This document shows, one piece after another, positions 8,868 to 16,664 of a DNA stretch of 38,909 bases. Made by a program: the position numbers and the translations under genes. The DNA is from Polyangiaceae bacterium (lineage in GTDB: Bacteria > Myxococcota_A > Polyangia > Polyangiales > Polyangiaceae): positions 94,642 to 133,550 of the forward strand of contig JAICUB010000015.1 of NCBI GenBank assembly GCA_025936045.1. The letters run 5' to 3'. Every line of letters starts with the position of its first letter. Position 1 is the stretch's first letter. A model generated the notes under the pieces. That model saw nothing but the letters and a program-made list of their open reading frames with translations, made no database searches and was not told where the DNA came from.

Positions 8868-9869
8868 TCAAAACCTGCAATCGACGCTGACGCCGGCGAA
8901 CGCGCCCGGAGCGCTCGGCGAGAGTCGCCACGACTCCTGTTCTTCGGTCTCCTTCGGCGGCGGCTTCTTCTCGAACAGGATCAGCGCAGCAGCCGCGCCG
9001 ACTGCGGCAACGCCCACGCCGGCGACGATCGGTGTCGCGACGTTGTAAGTCTTCAGGCGGTTGTAAGTCCCGCGGTTCGACTCCGGGCATGCGTCCTTGT
9101 TCGGGCAGTCCTTTTCGAGCTGCGCCCTCGTGGCCTGACGCAGCGCGAAAAGCACGCCCGCACCAGCGAGCGCCCCGATGCCCGCACCACCTACAACGTA
9201 GGGAATGGTGCGGTTCGGAGTCTGTTGCTGCTCGATCACGATGACCTTCTTCACGGGCGGCGTGACGGGCGCCTCCTCGGGCTCGGGCTCGAGCTCGAGG
9301 GTGACGCGAGCCACCTCCTTCTCTTTGAGCTCCGCAGTCGTGCTGAATTGCAGATAACCGGGCGCCGTCGCCGTGACCGTGTGCGGTCCCGGATCGAGCG
9401 GCACCTCGACGCCGACGGAGGTCGCGCCGAGGTCCACGCCGTCGAGCTGCACGAGCGCGGCCTCGGCGTTCTTTCCGCGCTCGATTAAGAGCTTGGGAAT
9501 TCGCGCACGGAGCTCGCTGATCGCGTTCTCGACCTCGTGCTTGAAGTCGGGGCCGACCTGATCCGCCTCGCCTTGCGCAAGCTCGTAGCCGCCGAGGGCG
9601 GTGACGAGACGACCGAGGCCCTCCTCGCAATACGCGATGTGGAAGCGCACCTGCGGCGTCATGCGCACCGCGCCGACGTCACGAAATTGTTGAATGGCTT
9701 CGGACCAGTTGCTCGCCTGCTCGAGCTCGATACCGTGCTGGAATTGCGCGCGCGCCTTCTTCAAATCCGCGATGGATGGGCCGTCAGCGCGAGCAGTAGC
9801 GGGGGCGCCGCCGAGCGCCGTCGCTGCCGCAAGAGCGACGAGGAGGGGAGCGATGCGCCGAAAGGTCAT
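8868..9869 (-). CDS. TPR/PEGA-like exported membrane protein
   Basis: The 333-aa product starts with a signal peptide (cleavage near ARA|DGPS). Residues about 30-120 are helical and TPR-like (KKARAQFQHGIELEQASNW, FHIAYCEEGLGRL). Residues about 135-200 resemble a PEGA domain (AALVQLDGVDLG, VPLDPGPHTVTATAPGY). Two hydrophobic helices follow (about 225-247 and 278-297), flanking a small segment with two Cys (DCPNKDACPESNRG). This arrangement is common among multi-copy myxobacterial envelope proteins. It lies between the two Cys-rich lipoprotein genes, on the same strand with gaps of 82 and 110 bp, so co-expression is plausible. PEGA domains are usually associated with surface layers or the cell wall; the precise role is not known. 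Confidence 0.75.
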   Translation of the reverse strand: MTFRRIAPLLVALAAATALGGAPATARADGPSIADLKKARAQFQHGIELEQASNWSEAIQQFRDVGAVRMTPQVRFHIAYCEEGLGRLVTALGGYELAQGEADQVGPDFKHEVENAISELRARIPKLLIERGKNAEAALVQLDGVDLGATSVGVEVPLDPGPHTVTATAPGYLQFSTTAELKEKEVARVTLELEPEPEEAPVTPPVKKVIVIEQQQTPNRTIPYVVGGAGIGALAGAGVLFALRQATRAQLEKDCPNKDACPESNRGTYNRLKTYNVATPIVAGVGVAAVGAAAALILFEKKPPPKETEEQESWRLSPSAPGAFAGVSVDCRF

Positions 9870-9951
9870 GAGCTCGAGGGTTGGATCAGCCTAGCGTAGC
9901 GGAGCTTAAGCTTTTCCCCAAGTGTCCCGCGCGCCCGGACGCCACCACCCA

Positions 9952-12492
9952 TCAAGGCTGACGGTACGGGACGACGCCGATGGGAAGCACGCCAGCGGGA
10001 TTACACCACTGGTAAGTAAATCCGATGGTGTAAGTCCCGGGCGCAATGACGGTTCCGTCGGTGCCCCCGACCGTCGCGTAGGCTCGCACCTGGTTCGCCC
10101 CAATTTGCCCCGGGTTCCACAGCGGCGGCGTCAGGAGCTGCGCGCCGGTCACGTTCGCCGTCCCGGCGTAGTGGGCGCTCGACAGCACGAATAGCGCGGT
10201 GCCGGGCACCGTCGTCGTGACGGGACCGGTCGCCGCGCAGGAACCACCGCTGTTCGCGAGGGCCTTGCCGGTCCCGAGCACGAGGGGGTTCGCCGGGGCT
10301 ACGCCCGCGAACTCGACGAGGTCGGCGGCGACCATCGCGACCTTGTTGGCGCTGCCGGTGATCTTCAGTGTCTGGCCGGTCGGCGGGAGATCGGACTCGG
10401 TGAGGAAGTAATAGTAAACGTAGGGGTTGTCATACGCGGCGGCGCCGGGGTCGCTGGTCTGCGACCCGCTCGCCGTCATCGCGACGGAGCCGTAGGTGAC
10501 CGACACCGGCCGGGCACCGGTGAGGCCCGACGTGTTCGTGCTCTCCATCACGATCGCCGCGAGGAGGAGCCGATTCGACCCCGCCCCGAGCGTGTGCGCG
10601 ATGCTGAGCGTCGTGCCGGTGGCGCTCCCGGCCACGTTGTTCACGAGGGTCACCGTGGCCTGACAGCGGTAATTGCCACCGACGTTCACGCACTCGGGCG
10701 ACGAGCTCGGACAGACGTTGCCGCACGCGCCGCAGTTCGACGGCAAGGTCAGGTCCGTCTCACAGCCGTTGGCGTTACCGCCCGACTCGTTGCCGTCGCA
10801 ATTCAGGTGACTCCCGTCGCAAGCGGGCGGCGCGCAGGCGCCGTCCATGCAGCTCGCGCTGGTCGCGCCGGCCTGCGAGCACACCGTGTCGCAATCACCA
10901 CAATGCTGAGTGCTGGTCGAGGTGTCCGTCTCACAGCCGCTCGCGCCGCTGATGCAGTGATCGAACGGCGCCGTGCATTGCTGGCCGCACTCCGAGTCCA
11001 TACAGGTGGGGGTCGCGTTCGTCGCCGGACACGCGTTCTTGCAGCCGCCGCAGTTTTTGGGATCGCTGCTGATGTCCGCCTCGCAGCCGTTCGTGACGTC
11101 GGCGTCGCAATCGAAGAAGCCGCTGTCGCACGACGTGACGAGGCACTGGCCGTTCTGGCATGCGCCGTAGCCGTGCTTGAACGTGCAGCCCTGCTTGCAA
11201 GCGCCGCAGTTGTCGGTGTTGTCCGAAAGGTCCGACTCGCAGCCGTCGGCGTAGCCGCCGCCGTCGTCGTCCTCGTTGCAATCGTCGAAGCCGGGGTCGC
11301 AGGAGGTGACGACGCATTCACCGTTCCGGCACGCGGCATCGCCGTGGGCGGCCGTGCACACGTGACCGCAGCGCCCGCAGTTCTGGGGGTCGCTCGTGGT
11401 GTCGAAGCTGCACGTGCCGTCCGCGTCGCAGTCTGCGGCGCCGTCGTCGCAAACGCTGGTGCCGCACTTGCCGTTGACGCAGTTGGCCGTCTTGCCGGCG
11501 GGCTCGGGGCACGCGTTGCCGCAGGAGCCACAGTTCAAGACGTCCCTGGTCGAGGTTTCGCAACCGTTCGTGGGGTCGCCGTCGCAGTCCCCGAAGTCCT
11601 GCTTGCACGTGTTTTGGCACTTGCCGCCGACGCATTTCGGCGTGCCGTTCACGGCGGCGCACTCCTTGCCGCAGCCGCCGCAGTTCATGGCGTCGTTGTC
11701 GAGGTTCGTCTGGCAGCCGTCGCCCGCGTCGGTGCCGCAGCGCTCGAAGGAGCCGCGGCACATGTCGATCTGACACTCGCCGCCGACGCAGAGCGCGTCG
11801 GCGTTCGGCAGATCGCACTGGTGACCGCACATGCCGCAGCTACGACGGTCGGTGAGCAGGTTCGTCTCGCACGGGTCGTCGTAGTCGCCGTCGCACTCGT
11901 CGGTTCCCTTGGCGCAGGACAGGACGCACTTGTGAGTCGTCGCGTCACACGACTTGCTGCTGCAATCGGCGTCGACGTTGCAGGGGAAATCGAAGGGGCA
12001 GCCGTCGCACTTCGGGCCTCCGCAGTCGATGCCGAGCTCCATCCCGTTGCGGACTTGATCGTCGCAAGCCGCGGCCGCGCAGTGCCCATCGGGGCACACG
12101 CCGCTGTCGCAATCTTCTCCGGAGTTGCAAGACTGGCCGGTCGCGCATCCCGACGGGCAGCCGCCACCGCAATCGACGCCCGTTTCGGCGCCGTCCTGCA
12201 CGCCGTTCGAGCAACCCGGCTCCTGACAGAAGCCCGCGAGACACTGTCCTTCCGAGCAATCGGACTGCACGTTGCACTGCCCGCCCAAGCTACAGCCGTG
12301 ACAGTCGGGTCCGCCGCAGTCGATGTCCGTCTCACCCGTGTCCGGGTCGATGGCGCCGTTCGAGCAGTGTCCCAAATCCTTCTTCGAGTCGATGAAGTGG
12401 TAGGACGGGGTGGAGCACGCGAAGACGAGGACGAGGCTCGCAATCGCCGCCGAAAGCGCTCGGCCAAGACGAGGCAAACGAAGGCCTTTCAC
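9952..12492 (-). CDS. Cys-rich repeat lipoprotein, paralog of the giant neighbour
   Basis: The 846-aa product starts at a GTG (complement of 12490-12492). It has a lipoprotein signal with Cys26 (LVFAC) followed by STPSYHF, nearly the same sequence that follows the lipidated Cys of the 4015-8757 product. Residues about 40-190 hold three modules of a different type (NG..D..ETDIDCGG..C..C and similar). About eight modules of the NGCET/NCGGCG type follow, then a roughly 230-residue Cys-poor domain with GSNRLLLAAIVMEST, VTYGSVAM and DNPYVYYYFL, ending PYRQP. A perfect 7-bp hairpin lies in the 5' leader. The signal, one repeat class and the terminal domain are shared with the larger paralog, while the module number and N-terminal module type differ. 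Function is unknown; surface exposure is inferred. Confidence 0.85.
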   Translation of the reverse strand: MKGLRLPRLGRALSAAIASLVLVFACSTPSYHFIDSKKDLGHCSNGAIDPDTGETDIDCGGPDCHGCSLGGQCNVQSDCSEGQCLAGFCQEPGCSNGVQDGAETGVDCGGGCPSGCATGQSCNSGEDCDSGVCPDGHCAAAACDDQVRNGMELGIDCGGPKCDGCPFDFPCNVDADCSSKSCDATTHKCVLSCAKGTDECDGDYDDPCETNLLTDRRSCGMCGHQCDLPNADALCVGGECQIDMCRGSFERCGTDAGDGCQTNLDNDAMNCGGCGKECAAVNGTPKCVGGKCQNTCKQDFGDCDGDPTNGCETSTRDVLNCGSCGNACPEPAGKTANCVNGKCGTSVCDDGAADCDADGTCSFDTTSDPQNCGRCGHVCTAAHGDAACRNGECVVTSCDPGFDDCNEDDDGGGYADGCESDLSDNTDNCGACKQGCTFKHGYGACQNGQCLVTSCDSGFFDCDADVTNGCEADISSDPKNCGGCKNACPATNATPTCMDSECGQQCTAPFDHCISGASGCETDTSTSTQHCGDCDTVCSQAGATSASCMDGACAPPACDGSHLNCDGNESGGNANGCETDLTLPSNCGACGNVCPSSSPECVNVGGNYRCQATVTLVNNVAGSATGTTLSIAHTLGAGSNRLLLAAIVMESTNTSGLTGARPVSVTYGSVAMTASGSQTSDPGAAAYDNPYVYYYFLTESDLPPTGQTLKITGSANKVAMVAADLVEFAGVAPANPLVLGTGKALANSGGSCAATGPVTTTVPGTALFVLSSAHYAGTANVTGAQLLTPPLWNPGQIGANQVRAYATVGGTDGTVIAPGTYTIGFTYQWCNPAGVLPIGVVPYRQP

Positions 12493-12510
12493 CCGGGGCC
12501 CGACGTCCCT

Positions 12511-12530
12511 TCGCGTCTCTCTAGACGCGA
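12511..12530 (-). promoter_or_regulatory. Inverted repeat in the leader of the 846-aa lipoprotein gene
   Basis: TCGCGTC and GACGCGA form a perfect 7-bp inverted repeat around a 6-base loop, 18 bases upstream of the GTG start at 12492. It could be a hairpin in the mRNA leader or a protein-binding site. There is no T-run, so a simple intrinsic terminator is unlikely. The rest of the 241-bp gap up to the kinase stop shows nothing else recognisable, though a promoter for the lipoprotein gene is expected there. Confidence 0.4.
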
Positions 12531-12733
12531 CGCGAGCGGCCTGATCGCAGCGACGCGCCTGCTTCCCCGGTTCTCGCGTCGACGCGCGGTCTCCCTGATG
12601 ATCGTGAGCTTCGCTTCCAAGACTGCCGGACTCGGACGGAAGCGTAACAGCGATTTCGACCTCGGTCAGCTCGCGGCAGAAACGTCACGCGGCGTCTTCG
12701 CATCGGTAAGTAACGGACGAGGGTGACGGCGCG

Positions 12734-14035
12734 TCAGCTACCGCCCATCAGCTCGACGTACTTCCGAATGGAGGCCCTGGACTCTTCCGACACGCCCTCG
12801 AACTCGAAGCCCGTCGCGTGACGCCCGGCGCGCGCTGCCTTGGTCCAGCGTGAGATGGCGCCGGTTCGCAAGACCTTGCCCGTGAGCGGCTCGGCGAAAC
12901 GGAAATCGCCTTTCTCGCCGGACGCGAGGCCACGCGGCGCGATGAACTGCACCCCACCTTCGGAGATTTCCTCGACTTGCCCAGCGATGAGCTCGCCGTT
13001 AGGGAGGGTCAGCTGCGCGGGCGTCGTGTACGGCGCGCGCGCGAAGCGGCGCTTTCCGGCGACCGGTGCCGCTTTGAACGCCGCCGGCGTGTCCGCCTGA
13101 GTTCGCTTCGTGCCGGAAGGGTCGCCGCCCGCCGCGTCCGCGCGACTTACGCCGCCCCCGACGGGCGCCGCCGGAAGCGGCAACACCATGCTCGCGAGGG
13201 CGAGCGACACGTCGGACATCGTAGCGAAGCGCCCGGCTTTGTCGCGCGCGAGGCAGCGCTCGATGGCCGCGACGAGGTTCGGCGGCGCGTCGGGACGGAG
13301 CTTGGCGAGCGACGGCAGCGGCTGCGTCGAAAGCCGGATCAGCACGTCGGCGTAGCGCCCTTCGAACGGCACCGAGCCCGTCAAGAGCTCGAACAGGATC
13401 ACGCCGAGCGAGTAGATGTCGACACGCTGATCCTGATCGGCGTCCATCTGCAGCGCCTCGGGCGCCATGTACTCGGGCGTGCCGACGATCGAGCCCACCT
13501 GCGTGAGCTTGGCTTTCGACCCGCCCTCGGCCGTCGGCGCGAGCTGCGCGATGCCGAAGTCGAAGAGCTTGATCGAGAACGTCGCCGTCGGCAGAACGAA
13601 GATGTTGTCGGGCTTGAGGTCGCGATGCACGACGCCGCGCTGATGGCAGTGAGCGACCACGTCGGCGACCTTCTGGTCGATGAACGCGACCTCTTCCCAA
13701 CCGAGGCGGCTCCGCGCGGCGAGCAAGCCGCCGAGCGTGCGCCCTTCCAGGAGCTCGAAGACGAGGTAGGGCGCGCCGTTGTATTCGCCTGCGTCCACGA
13801 TTTCGACGACGCCCGGGTGCTTGGCCCGCGCGACGGCGTGCCCCTCCCGGAGCAGTCGCTCGTGTACGAGTGGGTCACGCCCGCCGTCGGTACGCGGCAT
13901 CTTGAGCGCGACCTCCCGACCGGTGATGCGATGCGTGGCCGCGTACACCTGCGCGACGCCACCCGCCGCGATGAAGCGGCGGATGAGGTAGCGGTGCTCG
14001 ACCAAGGTCCCGGGCTCGAGTGTCGTGCCTTCCAT
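12734..14035 (-). CDS. Ser/Thr protein kinase fused to a C-terminal PilZ domain
   Basis: The 433-aa product has a complete kinase domain (about 15-285): Gly loop IAAGGVAQVY, Lys45 in VALK, HRDLKPDN at 137-144, DFG at 159-161 and APE at 191-193. After a linker of about 40 residues, 327-430 resembles a PilZ domain: RxxxR at 329-333 and ExSxxG at 356-361 (EISEGG), with a later Trp (SRW). PilZ domains bind cyclic di-GMP through RxxxR and [D/N]xSxxG; here Glu replaces the Asp/Asn, so binding is plausible but unproven. There is no membrane helix, so the protein is cytosolic. The ATG at 14035 is favoured over upstream in-frame codons because AGGGGA lies 4 bases before it. It sits upstream of the Cys-rich lipoprotein genes on the same strand. 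Confidence 0.9.
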   Translation of the reverse strand: MEGTTLEPGTLVEHRYLIRRFIAAGGVAQVYAATHRITGREVALKMPRTDGGRDPLVHERLLREGHAVARAKHPGVVEIVDAGEYNGAPYLVFELLEGRTLGGLLAARSRLGWEEVAFIDQKVADVVAHCHQRGVVHRDLKPDNIFVLPTATFSIKLFDFGIAQLAPTAEGGSKAKLTQVGSIVGTPEYMAPEALQMDADQDQRVDIYSLGVILFELLTGSVPFEGRYADVLIRLSTQPLPSLAKLRPDAPPNLVAAIERCLARDKAGRFATMSDVSLALASMVLPLPAAPVGGGVSRADAAGGDPSGTKRTQADTPAAFKAAPVAGKRRFARAPYTTPAQLTLPNGELIAGQVEEISEGGVQFIAPRGLASGEKGDFRFAEPLTGKVLRTGAISRWTKAARAGRHATGFEFEGVSEESRASIRKYVELMGGS

Positions 14036-14039
14036 GGAT

Positions 14040-14045
14040 TCCCCT
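14040..14045 (-). promoter_or_regulatory. Ribosome binding site fixing the kinase-PilZ start
   Basis: AGGGGA on the minus strand lies 4 bases before the ATG at 14035. It favours this start over the open frame that continues upstream to 14419, which would overlap the divergent membrane-protein gene. Confidence 0.6.
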
Positions 14046-14085
14046 AGCGAGAACGCAACGATTGACGATAGCATAAGCGCTTGCC

Positions 14086-14112
14086 GCTTCGACCGCGTAA
14101 TTATTCGCAATT
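14086..14112. promoter_or_regulatory. AT-richer spacer, probable divergent promoter region
   Basis: Between the divergent kinase-PilZ and glycosyltransferase genes is a short stretch around gcgtaattattcgcaattcc that is markedly more AT-rich than its surroundings. This is where promoters for both genes would be expected, but no convincing -35/-10 pair was found. Confidence 0.25.
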
Positions 14113-14150
14113 CCCGAGCAGGAGAGTTGTTCGTATCCCCACGCTTTAAC

Positions 14151-15866
14151 GTGCCGAGCCCGCCCCGCGGGTGGTTACTTGCGATTCTAATTTGCTTCGT
14201 GTGCCATGCCTTTTGGCAGGGCCACGGCGTTCTCGACCCGGCGTTCCGTAATCCGGACGTGGCGGGCATTGCGTACAACGCACGCCTATTCGTGACGGGC
14301 GCGCTCCCATACGTCAATTCGGCTGAAATCAAGCCGCCGGGCGCGTTCCTGCTCTTCGCTCCGCTGCTCGCGCTCGGTGGGATGCGGATGGTGTGGGCGG
14401 CCGCCGTACTTTGGGGCACGTCACTGTCGCTCGCGACCGGCGCCCTCGCGGGTGCGGTGTGGGGGAAGAGCGCGGGCCCGCGCGCGGCCGTGCTTCATGC
14501 CGCTTGCGCCGTGATCGCTTCGGACGGCGACATCAATTACTCGTTCTGGATGGCGACGCCGTTCGTCGTCGCAGCCGCATGTGCGGCCGCGGCGGCGCGC
14601 GCGCCCGACGCGCGCCGCGCGGCGTCATTCTGGTTCGGAAGTGGGCTCGCCTCGATGCTCGCTGTCGCCATCAAGCCCTCGGCATGGCCGGTCTGCCTGT
14701 TGTTCGCCGGGTTGCTCGCGCACGAGCTCGCCCATAGAAAGCTCGCGCGCGTCGCGCTCGCCGTGGCCGCCGGTGTCGCCGGCGCGGCCGTCACCGCCAC
14801 TCTCATCACGCTGCCGTTCGCGCTCGCCGGTGAGGTCGGCGCCCTGCGGCACGGCCTCGACGACGTCGCGGCATTCGGGAACGAATACGTCGCCATCGTC
14901 GCGCAGGCGCTCGGAGGCCGCTATCACGCGGTCGTCGCCGGCCTGCCCTGCCTCTTCGAGCAGATGCCGGGCCCGATCGTGCTCGCGGCGCTCGGCGCGA
15001 GCACGCTGTTCCCGCGCCGCGCACCGAAGCCGCCGCTCGCCTTCGCGGCTTGGATCTTCCTGCTCGCGGCGTTCCTCGGCATCAGCTACACGCTGCGCTT
15101 CTTTTCGCACGACAACGTGCAGCTCTGGCCCGCGCTCGCCGTGATCGCGGTGCGACCGGCCGGCGTCGTCGCGTTCTTGCTCGACCGCGTCGAGCGCGTC
15201 CGCTTCGCGGTTCTTCCCGTCACGCTCGCGCTCGGGTTGCTCGCCGCGGCGCCCGGGTTCGAGCAACGCTGGGGGTACGTGCACTACATGGCCGAGCGCG
15301 ACCACGAGGTCGACGACGTGTGCCGCGAGGTCGCGCCGTTTCTTCCGCCCGACCAGCCCGTGCTCGCCTGGGGCTGGAGCGCGTGGAGCGTTTACGAGCA
15401 CTGCGGGCGGCGCGCTCCGGGCCGCATCTTCAAGGTCGTCGCGACCGTCACGACCATCAACACGAACACGTGCAACAACGGCTTCGGCCCGATGACGCTC
15501 CGATCGGGGCCAGCCGTGGAGCGCTTCTTCGCCGAGTTCGCGGAGCATCCACCGAGCCTCTTTCTCTGGTCGAGCTACTTCAAAGAAATGGGGGGCGACC
15601 CGCTCGAGGCCTTCGAGCCGCTCCGCGCGTTTCTCGCCGCGCACTACGCGGTGGTGGATGCACGCGGGCCGTTCGTCGCGCTGCTCCGAAACGATCTCGT
15701 CCCGGAACCACCGCGCGCGCTGACTCAGCGCGACCCACCCGGTGTTTCATCGGGCAACGGAACGTACGGCTGGTCGGCACGCGCGGGCTCGGTGTGGACG
15801 AGCACGTCGCGCACGCCCGAAAAGTCGGCCTTGAGGGCGTCGATCACCCAGTGCGTCACGCGGTGA
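14151..15866 (+). CDS. GT-C fold membrane glycosyltransferase (ArnT/PMT-like)
   Basis: The product is a polytopic membrane protein of about 571 aa with roughly ten hydrophobic helices in the first 380 residues. The first periplasmic loop carries the pattern of the GT39/ArnT-like group: NPDVAGIAYNARL then GALPYVNSAEIKPPG. A soluble C-terminal part with LAWGWSAWSVYEHCG follows. Such enzymes move sugars from polyprenyl-phosphate donors onto lipids or proteins on the outer face of the membrane. The start is uncertain: the frame opens at 14025 inside the divergent kinase gene. GTG 14151 gives a short cytoplasmic tail before helix 1; TTG 14127 is an alternative. The last 47 codons overlap the convergent CDF gene by 142 bp, and this tail has low-complexity composition and may not be structured. 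Confidence 0.75.
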   Translation: MPSPPRGWLLAILICFVCHAFWQGHGVLDPAFRNPDVAGIAYNARLFVTGALPYVNSAEIKPPGAFLLFAPLLALGGMRMVWAAAVLWGTSLSLATGALAGAVWGKSAGPRAAVLHAACAVIASDGDINYSFWMATPFVVAAACAAAAARAPDARRAASFWFGSGLASMLAVAIKPSAWPVCLLFAGLLAHELAHRKLARVALAVAAGVAGAAVTATLITLPFALAGEVGALRHGLDDVAAFGNEYVAIVAQALGGRYHAVVAGLPCLFEQMPGPIVLAALGASTLFPRRAPKPPLAFAAWIFLLAAFLGISYTLRFFSHDNVQLWPALAVIAVRPAGVVAFLLDRVERVRFAVLPVTLALGLLAAAPGFEQRWGYVHYMAERDHEVDDVCREVAPFLPPDQPVLAWGWSAWSVYEHCGRRAPGRIFKVVATVTTINTNTCNNGFGPMTLRSGPAVERFFAEFAEHPPSLFLWSSYFKEMGGDPLEAFEPLRAFLAAHYAVVDARGPFVALLRNDLVPEPPRALTQRDPPGVSSGNGTYGWSARAGSVWTSTSRTPEKSALRASITQCVTR

Positions 15867-16663
15867 GCGTCGACGACCGTGAGGTGCGGCGCCACCTGAA
15901 TGTGTAGATCGACGTAAATGCTGCCCGGCATGCCGCGCGTGCGTACCTTGTGGGCGCTGGCGACGCCCGGCACCGTCTTCGCAACGGCGATGATGCGCTC
16001 GGGGTCGAGCCTCGCAGAATCAGCCAGGTACGCGAGGTTCGTACGCAAGACGCCGATGCCCGCCCACGCGATGAAGCCCGCGATGCCGATCGCGGCAACG
16101 ATGTCGACGACTGGATAACCGAGCCGTACGAGCGCGACCGAAGCGAGCACTCCGATCGTCACCATCACGTCCGAGCTCGTGTGCAGCGCGTCGCTCGTGA
16201 GCATCGGGCTCGCGAGCTCCTCACCGCGTCGCCGCTCCCAGCGCGAGACGCCGACGTTCACCGCGAGCGTGCCCGCGAGCACCAGGAACGCGAGCGCGTC
16301 GATCTGCGGCGCGGGCGTCGGCGCGCCGCCGATCCGCAAAATACCGCCCTTTGCCACGTCGTACGCCATGCCGAGCAACGAAACACCGACGAGCCCCGCA
16401 GCGAGCACTTCGAACTTCGCGTGACCGTACGGGTGCCCTTCGTCCGCGGGCCTACTCGCCCACCAGACGCCGAGCAGCCCGACCAAGTTATTCGACGAAT
16501 CCGTGAGCGAATGAAAGCCGTCGGCGCGGATGGAGAGCGCGTGAGCGCTGTGGCCGTACGCGATCTTGGCGGCCGCGACGGCGACGTTCAGCGCGAGCGT
16601 GACCCAAAGCACGCGTCGAACCTCGGAGTGACGGTGGGCCTCCGAATCCACGGCGCTCGCCAT
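15725..16663 (-). CDS. Cation diffusion facilitator (CDF) family metal exporter
   Basis: The 312-aa product has the CDF layout of six membrane helices and a cytosolic C-terminal domain. Two HxxxD metal-site motifs are visible: His51/Asp55 in ADGFHSLTDSSNN and His161/Asp165 in LHTSSD. A His-rich loop (DEGHPYGHAKFE) follows helix 2. The C-terminal domain (DPERIIAVAKTVPGV, YVDLHIQV) matches the ferredoxin-like metal-sensing domain. CDF proteins exchange protons for Zn(II), Fe(II), Mn(II) or Co(II); the metal cannot be fixed from sequence alone. The ATG at 16663 comes one base after the stop of the 528-aa lipoprotein gene (TGAGATG), which points to translational coupling. The 3' end overlaps the convergent glycosyltransferase gene. 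Confidence 0.92.
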   Translation of the reverse strand: MASAVDSEAHRHSEVRRVLWVTLALNVAVAAAKIAYGHSAHALSIRADGFHSLTDSSNNLVGLLGVWWASRPADEGHPYGHAKFEVLAAGLVGVSLLGMAYDVAKGGILRIGGAPTPAPQIDALAFLVLAGTLAVNVGVSRWERRRGEELASPMLTSDALHTSSDVMVTIGVLASVALVRLGYPVVDIVAAIGIAGFIAWAGIGVLRTNLAYLADSARLDPERIIAVAKTVPGVASAHKVRTRGMPGSIYVDLHIQVAPHLTVVDAHRVTHWVIDALKADFSGVRDVLVHTEPARADQPYVPLPDETPGGSR

Positions 16664-16664
16664 C

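Noticed and set aside
9903..9915. AGCTTAAGCT palindrome followed by T residues
   Set aside because: The T-run is on the plus strand while the flanking genes are on the minus strand, so it is not a terminator for them, and the stem is short.
4015..12492. Calling the Cys-rich proteins by enzyme names sometimes attached to similar sequences (such as tryptophan synthase)
   Set aside because: There is no barrel, no catalytic residue and no enzyme motif; the sequence is lipobox, Cys modules and a beta-rich terminal domain.
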